Shown piece after piece: positions 10,611-21,144 of a stretch of 64,000 nucleotides of DNA. The notes beneath the pieces were generated by a model that was not told the origin of the DNA, ran no database searches, and saw only the letters and a list, made by a program, of their open reading frames with translations. The stretch comes from Trichostrongylus colubriformis (Eukaryota; Nematoda; Chromadorea; Rhabditida; Trichostrongylidae). The first letter of the stretch is position 1. Each line of letters opens with the position of its first letter. The position numbers were made by a program, and so were the translations under genes. The stretch covers positions 7,254,001 to 7,318,000 of the forward strand of contig OZ022259.1 of assembly GCA_963978905.1 (NCBI GenBank). The letters run 5' to 3'.

Positions 10611-12832
10611 CACCTTCACCTTAACTCAGCTTTCTGAATGGTATATTTACCATAGCTTATCAGCACTCACACGTATAACGTGTTGAGCCGGCTGGTAACT
10701 TTCGCAAAAGACATATTTTTGTTGTTGCATAACTCGAGTTCAAATAAAATGATCTGGTCAAATGAAATCAGTGACAGCTCAAGGCACTATAGCAGCAGCT
10801 GAACAAGGCGGAGTAGCGAGCGTTGAATGCGTTGGTGTTAGAACCCCACGGCTGGTAGGTTGCTTCACCGTTTGTTTGCTTTTGCATCGGTCAATAGTGT
10901 CGTACGCTTGAGCACCACCTCCCTTCACCTGAACGATGACACATCGGCTCCCTTCCTTTCTTCTGACCCTTTTACACCGAAACTGAGGAATTTATTATTG
11001 TTCCAATGGATTCGAATTTTTATTATTTCAGTGCCATGCTAATCTCAACTCATCACCTTATCGCCACTTTCAAAAAAAAAATCTTTCAATTATCTTGCTC
11101 CTTTCATTTCGCCGTATGTGCTACCTACATTTTTGATTCGGGTGGAAGTTACTGGAAGGTTTCATGAACATTACGGACACCCACCGTATTTCATCGACCC
11201 CAAGATTAATTACAATTCATACTCCTCATGTAACCGCCAAAAATCTTCCTACTTTTACTATTTTGTCTTTTATTCCCTTGATTATTTATTTTCGGGATGC
11301 TTTGGCATCTCTTCGACCTTGATTTCCCTATATATGTAGGTCTTGGGGCAGATGTGAAAGGTGTTTTGAAACTAATCAAAAGAAATGAAAAAGAGGAGCA
11401 GGTCTATCACGAAGCCCACCCCTCCCCCTTTAGAAAAAAAACCTTTGCAGATAAAACCCAAATCTCTGGTCCATAACCATTATTGGACTCTCAACTTTCT
11501 CAATGGCCTGCCTCGACTATACTGGAATATGAATAGTGATGCTTAGCCTGTGTTGCCCCCCCCCCCTTCCACTCCTCCCGTATAGCGCCTTTTTCAAAAA
11601 GAAACTGCAGTGATTCACACCCTTCGAAGCAAATTAGTAGTGATTGCGTTACTTCTTTTGACTTTTGGGCCACGATCGACTCGATCACTGTCAGGACTCG
11701 ATGAATTTTGTTCAATGAAAATTTCTTTCAATTCCTTGACGCCGTTTTGCCTAATCGATTCATGATAGTGAAGCCATGATTCACTTGAACATGTGAATCT
11801 GACTCATGAGGCGCTCAGCATTTCAGATTTTGGTTCTCAATTAATGAGCTCTCGCGGATTTGTCTTCAAGAATAATCTATAGAGAGAATTCTTTGAGATT
11901 TTCCAAGTTCACTCTTCCTGAAACCTCGCGGCATTTTTCGCCTGTGTTCTTTGCCTTGTCACCTTGTCACATGGGTTTTTGAGTGAAGCTCTTATTAGTG
12001 GCCCAACATTTCGACCATTTCATCTTCTTCAGAGGCCTGAAGGTGGCTAAAACCTCTTGATTTGTGATGTACCCAAGCAAGTCCCCCCCCCCCCTTCCTC
12101 CCCCCCGCCCGCTACGCTTCACACATCATTTCGAGAAAGCCCAAACAAGCACAACAATGAGGCGGGAACTCTTCGGTGTTCCACCGTTTGTGAGGAGCAC
12201 GAGCTCACAAAAGCAGTTAGTAATGTTAGTAGTGGAATGATTGAGACTCACTCGAGTCTCGAGGACCCACGACAACGTTGTCATGCACTTCACCAACATA
12301 TACAATAGCTCGCATCGAGATACGAAAGAAATATGTCATTTGTAATTGATAAACGTTCACTGTGACTATTCATTTATGGATTCCTAGTATTACAGAAATC
12401 CGGAATGATCCTGAAACTTTCGTTGGTGATTCTTCCACTGTCAAATACATTTATATTTTCTTTTTTTTCTGCAGCTGATGAGAGTAAATAAGATACCCCG
12501 CATATATGACAAGCGATTTGCGTGGCCGTCCCGCGTGCGACGCGATGCGTGCAAGCTAGGGCGCAGAATGCAATTGGGTCCTAGAGCGATTGCGGTGTCC
12601 TGCCCTTCTCTCTGGGCTTACGCACGCCAGGGCATTCGTTTTAGGACTTGAGTTCATACGGCACTCCTAGCTCAGTACATGCACCCCAATGTAGTAGAAA
12701 GCTAGGAAATCTAGAGCAAAGATTACTGTGTATGCGGTGTAAAGGTGGTGTACCGCGTCTAACGTTGTCAAAAATTTCTTCAACTGCATTCATTCAATCG
12801 AAACTTACCCGTTAAAGTGATCGCTGTCTCGT

Positions 12833-13067
12833 GGGTGTGTGCAGATATGACAGCGAATCGCGTGGCCGCCCGCGGCGAGCGGCGCGGCGGGCGCGAGTGC
12901 CAGTGGCAGGGCATGGCAGCCTTCAAGCGAGGCAGTGTGGCATGAGTGGAAGCGCAGAAGTGACGCAGTCACGCTCGACCGGTTCCCAAGGGCAATCGAT
13001 ACGGCGAGTCGTACTGGTGGCAAGTGAAACGCCGCGAAGCGATTTGCTGTCATATCTGCACGCACCC
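12833..13067. mobile_element. Family B GC-rich element with 9-bp target duplication
   Basis: Ends are inverted: GGGTGTGTGCAGATATGACA at the left, TGTCATATCTGCACGCACCC at the right. The interior is GC-rich and palindromic (ggcagggcatggcagcc...). Flanks CTGTCTCGT (12824-12832) and TTGTCTCGT (13068-13076) match in 8 of 9 bases, a 9-bp target duplication. No coding capacity. Confidence 0.8.
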
Positions 13068-13190
13068 TTGTCTCGTTAGTTGTTGTCTACATGTTCCGCG
13101 TCGTTTCTGCTTTCGTGCGTTTTGAAGTCCGCTTTCATCCACACATGTGACCGCCTGGGTATCCTAGCTACACTGATGTTCATTTGTTTA

Positions 13191-13209
13191 GCTATGTGAA
13201 AAACTGATC
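13191..13209 (+). promoter_or_regulatory. Candidate spliced-leader acceptor and 5' leader of the membrane-protein gene
   Basis: The acceptor-like CATTTGTTTAG ends at 13191, 18 nt before the start codon at 13210, the usual arrangement for trans-splicing in nematodes. The leader contains a two-codon upstream frame (ATG TGA). Inferred from sequence only. Confidence 0.4.
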
Positions 13210-16200
13210 ATGGCTGATCCATTAGTGTGCCTTCGTAACACCACCATTGGAATCGCAATATGGAATATTGTAGGTAGTCTTCCTTGATTTTATTGCAGTA
13301 CTTCTTCAAGTGGTTGCATCTTTTCAGATTTACGCACTGATTCAAATGGGAGTGATGGGATGGCAAACTAAATTTGTACGAGATATTCAATGGGAGTACG
13401 AAGGACGACAACTGCCAGCCACTGGAGGGTCAATTTCAGCTCTTTGCGCTTCTTTTTGGCATATACTTATTCTGTTGCGACCCAGCTGGTGTTCCTGATC
13501 ACAAATAAGTTTATTTCAATGGAAAACAATTTCTGTACATCTCACATTTGTCAAGCTATTTAAAAGGAAATCTGCTTTCCATTTGCGATTTATTTGCACG
13601 AATTTTTGTTTTGGGGTTTCCATGCATCATGCATTTTCTATTTCTTCTAAAGTTAGTTCAAACCTCTTCTGCACCTGTTAAGGATCGACGCGTTCCAAGC
13701 ACGTTTTCCTGGCCTCTATGCCATCTACACAGAAACTCCCGAACGTAGAAGAATCAATGGTACGTGCTGATCTAAACGAGCATTCTTCCATGAGATAATT
13801 TTCGATTTTTCTTTTAGCATTGTTCGTCATTGTTCTGGTGACCCTATTCCTGTCCTTCGTACACTTCTTCATGTCGATCGCCTTACTCTACGGTGCAATC
13901 AAGGTCAGTATGAGCTTGATTCTTCTTTGAAGTCCCGGATATTCTCTGTAAAATGGAGGATCTAAGGCCCTTCAGGGCCTTCATCACGTCTCATCGCGCT
14001 CCACTTGTAGCTGCGGCGCTTTAGTGGCCAAGTTGTTGCGAGGACGGGGCAACGTTCGTGGCAGCTGACATAACCCCTCGCCGTCTGCGTCTACAATCAG
14101 AGGCCAGTGATGCAGAGGGCACGAAAACGAGAATGGGGAATGGGGGTCCTCTTTTCGCAGTTTCACGCAGTCCTTTCTCTGTTGTTGCACTACTTAACGC
14201 TCCGACTTCCCTATTTCACCATCACCCCAAATTATCTCTTGTGGTGTCTTCAACAAATGGTGACATTGTAAGAGGTACGCCATCGCCATAACACAGCTAC
14301 GGTAAACTTTATTATCGATTTTCTATGCACTCTTCTAGATGGCTGGTGTTTCAATTGCAAATCAGCCATGAGAGATGGCAGGGGTTTTTTTCTTCCCTAC
14401 AAGGAGCTGTGCTAAGCGGAGAGCTAGGAATGGTGAGGCGTGCTGGGGAAAGAATTGATAAGAGTATGATTCTACACGCGTTGGGAGTGCTGCAAGCTGG
14501 TAAACTGTCATTATTTATATCTGTTAAAGGCAATTTCGCGATGACTTAGTATTAACCCCTCTCGCAACAGGCAATTACGTACTTTTACTGGGTCACTAGG
14601 ATGTATAGTGAGCGCGTACAGAACTCGTACAAAAGTCACCCTTTCAATATGGCTCACACCTGCCACCCTCCACCGATTTGACCAGCGGAGCAATGGTGCT
14701 AGCTGCTTTTCAAAAAAAGCTTATTATCGATCGTGATAAGGCCACCCTCCACCGATTTGACCAGCGGAGCAATGGTGCTAGCTGCTTTTCAAAAAAAGCT
14801 TATTATTGATCGTGATAAGGTAGGATCTGAAAATTCTGGTGGCAAAGTACGTTTTGAAGGAGTAGAGTAGTACTGCCGAATTTCGGGTGATGACTTCAAG
14901 TAGTAACTTGTACAAACACCTACTTCTGAGCTGTCATCTCTTCCAACTAATGGTAGAGAAGACCCTGTTTTTAAGGTTTTTTGTTCAGATTCTCAGAAAC
15001 TTCACTGAGCGAAAACACCAACAAAGATTACCGTGAATCATGCATAAGTGGAGCGCTTTGGCTAGGCCAATCACTGAGGAAAGTGTGATGGTTGCCGAGT
15101 CCATTCACCCGCATTTCCTTGAAGGGCTCTAAGTAACGGTGAACCATTCGTTTTGTAACAGTAATAATAAAGATTTAGTACAATGGGAACTTCGTCTGGC
15201 CCTGGATCTTCTCAGCTGCACCGATAATAATCATGTCCACAGCTTATGCAGTGCTGTGGTGGAGTGGAGTGAGTTTGCAATTATCATTTCCAAGGGCCTT
15301 TTCGATCGAATGTTCATTTACTGGGCGGAAATTAAGCCCTTTTTATCAGATTTAATCTTTTACATTGGATTAGAAAGTTTAGTTCGATAAGTTAGATAAG
15401 CTGAGTCAAACTACCTTGATTTCAGGACGTATTCAACGAACAACTCACCATGTCCGTGGCCGAATTCATAATGTCGTTGGCGGTCAATGTGAGTGATCAG
15501 CTTTCTTTATTGGATAATTTATGAGCTTTATGAGATAGTCCATCAAAGGCAGCGGTGATGGTGGGTCGGCCCGAATATGAAAAGATCATCGACTAGTTGA
15601 AGTGCTTATTAGTAATACAAAGGTGAAGAGAAACGGAACGGAACCGTTAAAAACCCGAAAAATAACATCTCTCCCTCACCATTGGTTTCGCAAGGGGCGG
15701 GCGACATTAACAAAAGGGGCGGGCTGTGTTAAACCAGGTAGCAACTTTCAAAAAAAGGGTTTACCAAGGCTCAGGGCTGTTCCTTTTGCAGGAACGTTCG
15801 CCATACACAGCTTTTCTGGACCCCTAGCTTTTATTTGGGTAAATCACTTTAGGAGTTCTCATTGAACATTCCTATCGATGTTTTCGAATGGAAATGAAAT
15901 GCACAAGCTTGTGAGATCGTCGGAGAAGATCGGTGTGAATTTCAGGGAATCTGCCTCGTCATTGTAATATTCTTCTATTGGAGGCTTATAGGGAAGCTGA
16001 CATCGGATAAACCAGCGCATCCACGAGGCCGCTCACGGCATAGAGCGGTATGTTCTCTTTGGCTCATCTGTAGCGCACGCTAAGTGACTCCTTATTAACC
16101 AAAACGCTACATAAACCGATATAAACACGGAATATGAGGCTTTTCCTGGGTACGGTCTAGGGAAACCGACACGATATGGCGAACGCAGCGTGCGCGCGTT

Positions 16201-18410
16201 CTGGTGAAGGCGGTGAGGAGTTAGAAACGAGAAGTGCGTAGCGCGATGCCGCAAAGGTATCTTTTGCACCCAACTACCTTACGTTTGTTTTTAAGCATTG
16301 AGATTTCGACGAAGGTCAGCTCGGTAGAGACAAGAGACACCAACTTACACATTTGGTAAATTAAGGTCACACCTCACGGTAACCAGATCAGTAGAGCTAA
16401 CTTCTAGGTTTGTGCAGGTGTGGCGCCGCGCCACAACGATGCGACATCATGGCGCTAAACCAGCATGAAACCACCCAACCATGACTTTTAACTTATCCAA
16501 AGCTGACCAGAAAGGTGCTCAAGTGAGCGCGGTAACCTTGGGTTTGCTTTTTTGCATCGTGACAGCGCAAAAAGGTACAACCTTGATAGTTACACAGGGA
16601 TCTATTTCTCTGAAAAGGTGAGTCGATAAATCCGATTGGTCTTGAGTGGACACTATTTCCCTAATACGGCACCTGACCTCACCGACTGCATCCGGAGAGT
16701 CGAATGCACAAGGACTGGTGGTAGTGAAGAATCATATTCGCCTATTTTTGCCCGTTTACTCCGTTCTTTATCTAGTGTTGCTCTACGCCATCCTTATTTT
16801 CATACACTGCAATATGCTAAAATTACCCCCGTCGGATGCAAAAAACACTTCGTAATAAGGTTATGCAAATTACTCGATTTACGTAAGAAATGGCGCGCCT
16901 TTCCAGGGAAGCTCAAGACTTTAAATCTGAAGAAAAACTACAATTTTTGCGACTTAGTAATTATAGCAAATATTTTGTACAGTTTTAGCAGAGAAGACTA
17001 TCCTGCAGAAATATTCTCTCTTTTGATCCCTGCGAGTTACCCTCGTAATTGCAGCGACCATCTCCGCTACAACCATCGTATGCGGCACCAGTGGAACCGG
17101 TCTACTACCGGCGTACTCCTTTAGAACGATGCAGTTCTCCACCAAAGAATCTACCTCCGTGGAGAGAAGAGTGGCCTCCTATACCTGACCCTCCACTTCG
17201 GAGGAAACTGAGAAGACGTGACGGAAGAAGCACCAGTGATCCGCGGGTGATGTCGATTCCAAGGAAAGATGACGGGAGGTGAGTCACCTGCCCTTGGTGG
17301 GTCTCTTGACCGCATAATTTTGACCTGATTCTAGACGTGATGCACATTCGTTTTTCTGTCCTTTCAGCATAAGAGTATATCATGATCTAGTGCCGCCTTC
17401 CAAATACTAGATTCTAATCCCTAATCTCGATTATCTAATCGTTAACCGTTCAAATGATCATGACTTTAGTCTTGACTTCTATGCACCTGAGCCTTACGAT
17501 CAGAAATTCCCATGGAAAGTAGATAAATTGGCAAGGGAACGGAGGAAAGAAGAAGCAAGACCTACCGCAGCTGAGGCAATTGAAAGGTAAATTATTTGTT
17601 TCAAAGTCAGCGTTGGGGATAAGTGGTCATTGAGAAATCCCTGAAAGAAGTCACTTACATGGAAAGTCGAGTCTAAGAAGGCCAACTGTGGCGAAATCCT
17701 AGAGAGAAGCTCCTCCGAGCTGTAGAAACGGCGCAACGGATAAGAGCTGACGCCCTAGATGACAGACCCCGCCTCCAGGCGACGTAATGAGTGATTGGCT
17801 ATGGTTAGGGTGTCCAAGAAAATGATGAAGGATCGAAGGTATCGCGGCGCGCTTTCCCAGTTTTTGCTTGAAGCTCACTCAAGAAAATGGATGCCTTCAT
17901 GTCTACGACTTGGCAATGCCACTGAGAACTCGTCCGGACTGCCCGCCTCTTAGCGGAAAGCTCGTCCGTGTCGAGTACCAGCGGTGGGGAGGGGGTCCTA
18001 TTTCTCGGATTTTTGGCCAATTCCATCCGGTTTTTCTCCACTGTCCTGTCACAAGGCATCTCGACTTTCATTTTAACTGCTTTTTTACCTTTCGTCCGAA
18101 TTTCACCTCATGCCACCTTTAAGTATGAGCGCTTAGACTGAGATCATTAGCAGTACATATCGCTTTTCGTAGAAGCGATTTCAAAGATAAAGCTTTTTAT
18201 GAATGTCTTGGCCTGGATATATTCTTCTGTTGCAGGTTGTACTACACTCACTATCCAGATGATCTGCCTGACATACCACACGGAATGAGAAGTTCGCTAC
18301 GAAAGGATCGCAAGCAAGGGAGAAGCCCAGATAGAGTAGCGTTCAGCAGAACTGCCCCTGAAGTACTTTTCAGAACGCCACAGGAATCCGCGAAGAGCTC
18401 TGTCGTTTAA
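13210..18410 (+). CDS. Multi-pass membrane protein of unknown function with proline/arginine-rich tail
   Basis: Nine exons in consistent phase: 13210-13269, 13328-13428, 13683-13759, 13818-13903, 15426-15488, 15946-16047, 17055-17278, 17470-17586, 18236-18410 (TAA), 334 aa. N-terminus MADPLVCLRN. Hydrophobic segments lie at about 11-33 (TTIGIAIWNIIYALIQMGVM), 80-107 (ALFVIVLVTLFLSFVHFFMS) and 116-143 (ending GICLVIVIFFYWRLI); the third is long enough that four spans are possible. The C-terminal 190 residues are cytosolic in character, rich in Pro, Arg and charged residues (PPWREEWPPIPDPPLRRKLR). I do not recognise the family; the layout resembles small nematode tetraspan (MARVEL- or LAPTM-like) proteins, but no defining motif is seen. 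The tail may bind partners through the proline runs (inference). Confidence 0.85.
14055..14265. mobile_element. Family A fragment
   Basis: Carries the family's typical line (gtcctttctctgttgttgcac) and the right end TTGTGGTGTCTTCAAC, a decayed form of GGTGCCTTTAA. It lies in intron 4 of the membrane-protein gene. Confidence 0.45.
14662..14819. repeat. Two-copy tandem repeat, 79-bp unit
   Basis: The 79-bp unit starting GCCACCCTCCACCGATTTG at 14662 is repeated at 14741 with one visible difference (ATTATCGATCG versus ATTATTGATCG). A recent local duplication in intron 4. Confidence 0.9.
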
Positions 18411-18772
18411 TTTATTCATTTCTGATGTTTATGTATTTACTACATCCTGTGAAGCTACTCTGCTTGAAACTGCTGATCTCTGTTCAGGGGAAATTTCGCT
18501 TGATGCTCACTTTGTCATCAAAATTTCACACATTTCAAAGCCAAAGGCAGTGGGTGTGCTGGGGCAGGTGCTATCCTGTAGGCAGGTCTGCACCGACCTC
18601 ATAACTGGTTATAGTCTGTTTACAAATTGTTTGCGCCCACTGCTTTATTCAAAATATGTATGTACCATAAAAGGTAATTTGCCGTATCCAGTCATTCCCA
18701 TCATACCTCGTTCATCCCATTGCAATATTGTTAGCGATTATAACCTTTTGTCTGATTTGGAAGCACAGAATT

Positions 18773-18778
18773 AATAAA
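18773..18778 (+). terminator. Possible poly(A) signal of the membrane-protein gene
   Basis: AATAAA, 363 nt after the stop codon; it is the first canonical hexamer I see downstream of this gene. Confidence 0.3.
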
Positions 18779-19269
18779 TGTTGTGATGCTTGCAAGGCGA
18801 AGTTCAGAGCCAAATGACATTAGATAAAATTTTACAGCCGTTAATCTTACGCTGGCTTCACGCACTGCGGATGATCGTCATACATCACAGATCCACGCGG
18901 CTCAGGTCAATAGATCAGTGATGGGAGGTCCAGAGAACGTTTAGCATAGAAGTCAACAAAGAGACTAAGAATCATTTTCGTCTTTGGTCACAATTTTGTT
19001 AGCGTCGCACAAGCTTGCCCTTCAACCATCGATTTCGACAGTGAAGCTATCCCTTCTACTGCGTCTTTCACTCAATCCGCAGAGGGACGTTAATTTAGTA
19101 ATTCGAATGGGGATCGCCCACCAGATTGCACGGAGTTATGCGTAGGCAGGCCATCATTTTTTGTACGCAAATGGAACTTAATCCCGTGGGTCGGATAAGT
19201 ATGATGAAAGCACGGAAGAAAAACGGTAGTAACTGCATTTCGTCTGACTCTATGTCTTTTCTCTGGGCG

Positions 19270-19460
19270 TGATTGAAGTCGAGCGCCGCTTCAGTTTTCC
19301 GAAAGTATAGTAGGTCACCTTCATACTCCGTGTCGGCAACGGGGCGTGGCTGCGTCGTCTCTGCGTTTCCGCTCGCACCACTCGGCCTCGTTGCTTGTGA
19401 ACAGCTACGCCCTGCCGTCGGCAGGTACGCCGACATCACCGCAGAGTATGAAGGCGGCTT
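19270..19460. mobile_element. Family D-like element
   Basis: GC-rich core gggcgtggctgcgtcgtctc and a right end AGAGTATGAAGGCGGC match the family D core and end at 3910-4082 in diverged form. No coding capacity. Confidence 0.5.
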
Positions 19461-19631
19461 GATATCATGCACCATAGATATGGTATTCGTAGTATACCAA
19501 CGCCGGTTGCTCTATCGACAGGCAATGAGCTTCAGTCTCATGCCGCACCAAACCACGGGTTCCTACCGCTCTCTTGCAATTCGAAACGCTAAGGCTAATT
19601 TTGCAGATTGATAATTATGGAAAAGGAAAGG

Positions 19632-20380
19632 AGGAGATAAGTAGTATAAGAGTAGAGGAAGGACGGAGAAGGGCCAGAAACCAGAGAAATGGAAACCCGG
19701 ACACCCTCTATCTCGTTCCTGGGTGGGGGGAAATCCGCCAAAAAATCGCGTCAGCGGCGTCGCACTCGCGGCGCCACCAGTACGACTTGCGAATCGATTT
19801 TGCTCTTGGGAGCCCGGCAGAGCGTGGCTGCGTCACTTCTGCACTCCAGCCATGCCACACTGCCTCCTCCAGCCACGCCACCCTGCCCCTCCACCTTTAC
19901 CACACTGTCTCGCTTGAAGGCTGCCATGCCCTGCCACTGGTACTCGCACCAGCCGAGCCGCTCGCCGCGGGCGGCCACGCGATTTTTTGGCGGATTTCCC
20001 CCCACCCAGGAGATAAGTAGTATAAGAGTAGAGGAAGGACGGAGAAGGGCCAGAAACCAGAGAAATGGAAACCCGGACACCCTCGATCTCGTTCCTTCCC
20101 TTTCGACCTCTGTGTAACACCAGCCGAGGGAGTTGATGCAGACTGGCGAAGTGCTAAGTTAACCAGCCGTGAACGCTGCCCGCCCTCTCAGCAACTCGAC
20201 ATGCGAAGCAGTGCGGTTGGCTGCGATACCGCGTGAAACACCAGTGTGTATTTTCAGTGGGAGTTTTACCACAGACCATCTCTTCCGGAGCGGAATGATC
20301 GCTCGCAGGGAATTTGTCTTCCCATTTCCCATTTTCTCCCTATTCCTGGCGGTGCCATCAACAAACTTCGAAGCAGTGAT
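19632..20380. mobile_element. Family A copy containing a B-like element between 89-bp direct repeats
   Basis: The 89 bp at 19632-19720 recur at 20008-20096 with one mismatch, and the 287 bp between them (19721-20007) are a palindromic element starting GGGTGGGGGGAAATCC and ending GGATTTCCCCCCACCC with the GC-rich core of family B. To the right the family A sequence continues (accagccgaggg..., gcggtgccatcaac). The long direct repeat is far larger than the 9-bp duplications of other B copies. Confidence 0.65.
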
Positions 20381-21144
20381 CTTGAGAGGACATAAGTTTG
20401 ACCGCTGCGCTATTTCCGTAGACGTGTGCGTACTTAATTACCTCGCGCTACACGAAAAATGTTCCTTTTTGGCATTGTTTTTCCACTAATCGATCAACCA
20501 CTTAGTTAGTTGCTCAACACATAATTGTTGTTGTTGTTCACCTCAGTCCGGTTCCATTTTCTGTTTGTCACCGCGTGCCGAAACGTGGGATTGGATGTTC
20601 CACAAGTTTACCCGTAATAATCGTTAGGCTGCAGTTATACCTCGCCATCGTCTCATCGTCTTCTAATCCTTCGTATGAGCGTCCTGTTTTCAGTGTTTTG
20701 CTTGGCATGCAACCCAAGCGCATACGTTCCTAGCACGGTATGTATGTGAGTTCACATCCAAACTGCAAGTGCACTGCAAAAATTGGCCGCAAGATATAAA
20801 TGATCCTCAACTGTAACGCCCATTATGAGCACTTATTCCGTAAATCGGTACTTACAGCAACCATAGTCTTTCATTTCTCAATATGGCAGTAGAGGAATCC
20901 TTTTTTTTTCAATTACATAGATTAGTGAGCAATTTCCGACACAGTTATCGCTTCATTTCAAGATCTGCTCGCATCACTTCGGTAGGTTGTTCGCACCTCT
21001 AGCCACAAATTGACGCTCCGCGGATAATATGCGCACTACGGTGAATTCCGTGTTGTTCGGCTCTGTAGGGGGCCGTATATGCTAAATTTATTTCCGCTGA
21101 TGTGCTCACTCGATGTAGCCTGAACGGACCAAGTTCGAGCTCGG

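Larger units (their letters stand above)
6790..13209. other. Intergenic, 6.4 kb, repeat-rich
   Basis: Between the KIAA0319-like gene and the membrane-protein gene I find only mobile elements (listed separately), a tRNA-like sequence at 10540-10610, C-tracts near 11557 and 12080, and unassigned AT-rich DNA (7620-8620, 8890-9230, 9400-10500, 10640-12820). A 160-codon open frame at 9406-9888 has no recognisable motif, no family resemblance and an internal tandem duplication (CCCACGGAGTAGA / CCCATGGAGTAGA); I do not call it a gene. Confidence 0.6.
18411..21144. other. Intergenic, 2.7 kb
   Basis: Holds the 3' untranslated region of the upstream gene, a dispersed repeat at about 18863-18960 that recurs near 32858-32950 (catcacagatcc...), a family D-like copy, and a family A copy split by a B-like element. 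20400-21144 is unassigned, apart from its role as the upstream region of TRAPPC9. No gene seen. Confidence 0.6.

Noticed and set aside
16636..17124. Open frame of 162 codons
   Set aside because: It runs through intron 6 of the membrane-protein gene and overlaps exon 7 in a different frame; no motif seen.
19632..20096. LTR retrotransposon reading of the 89-bp direct repeats
   Set aside because: The repeats are part of family A sequence, lack TG...CA ends, and the interior is a palindromic family B-like element with no retroviral genes.
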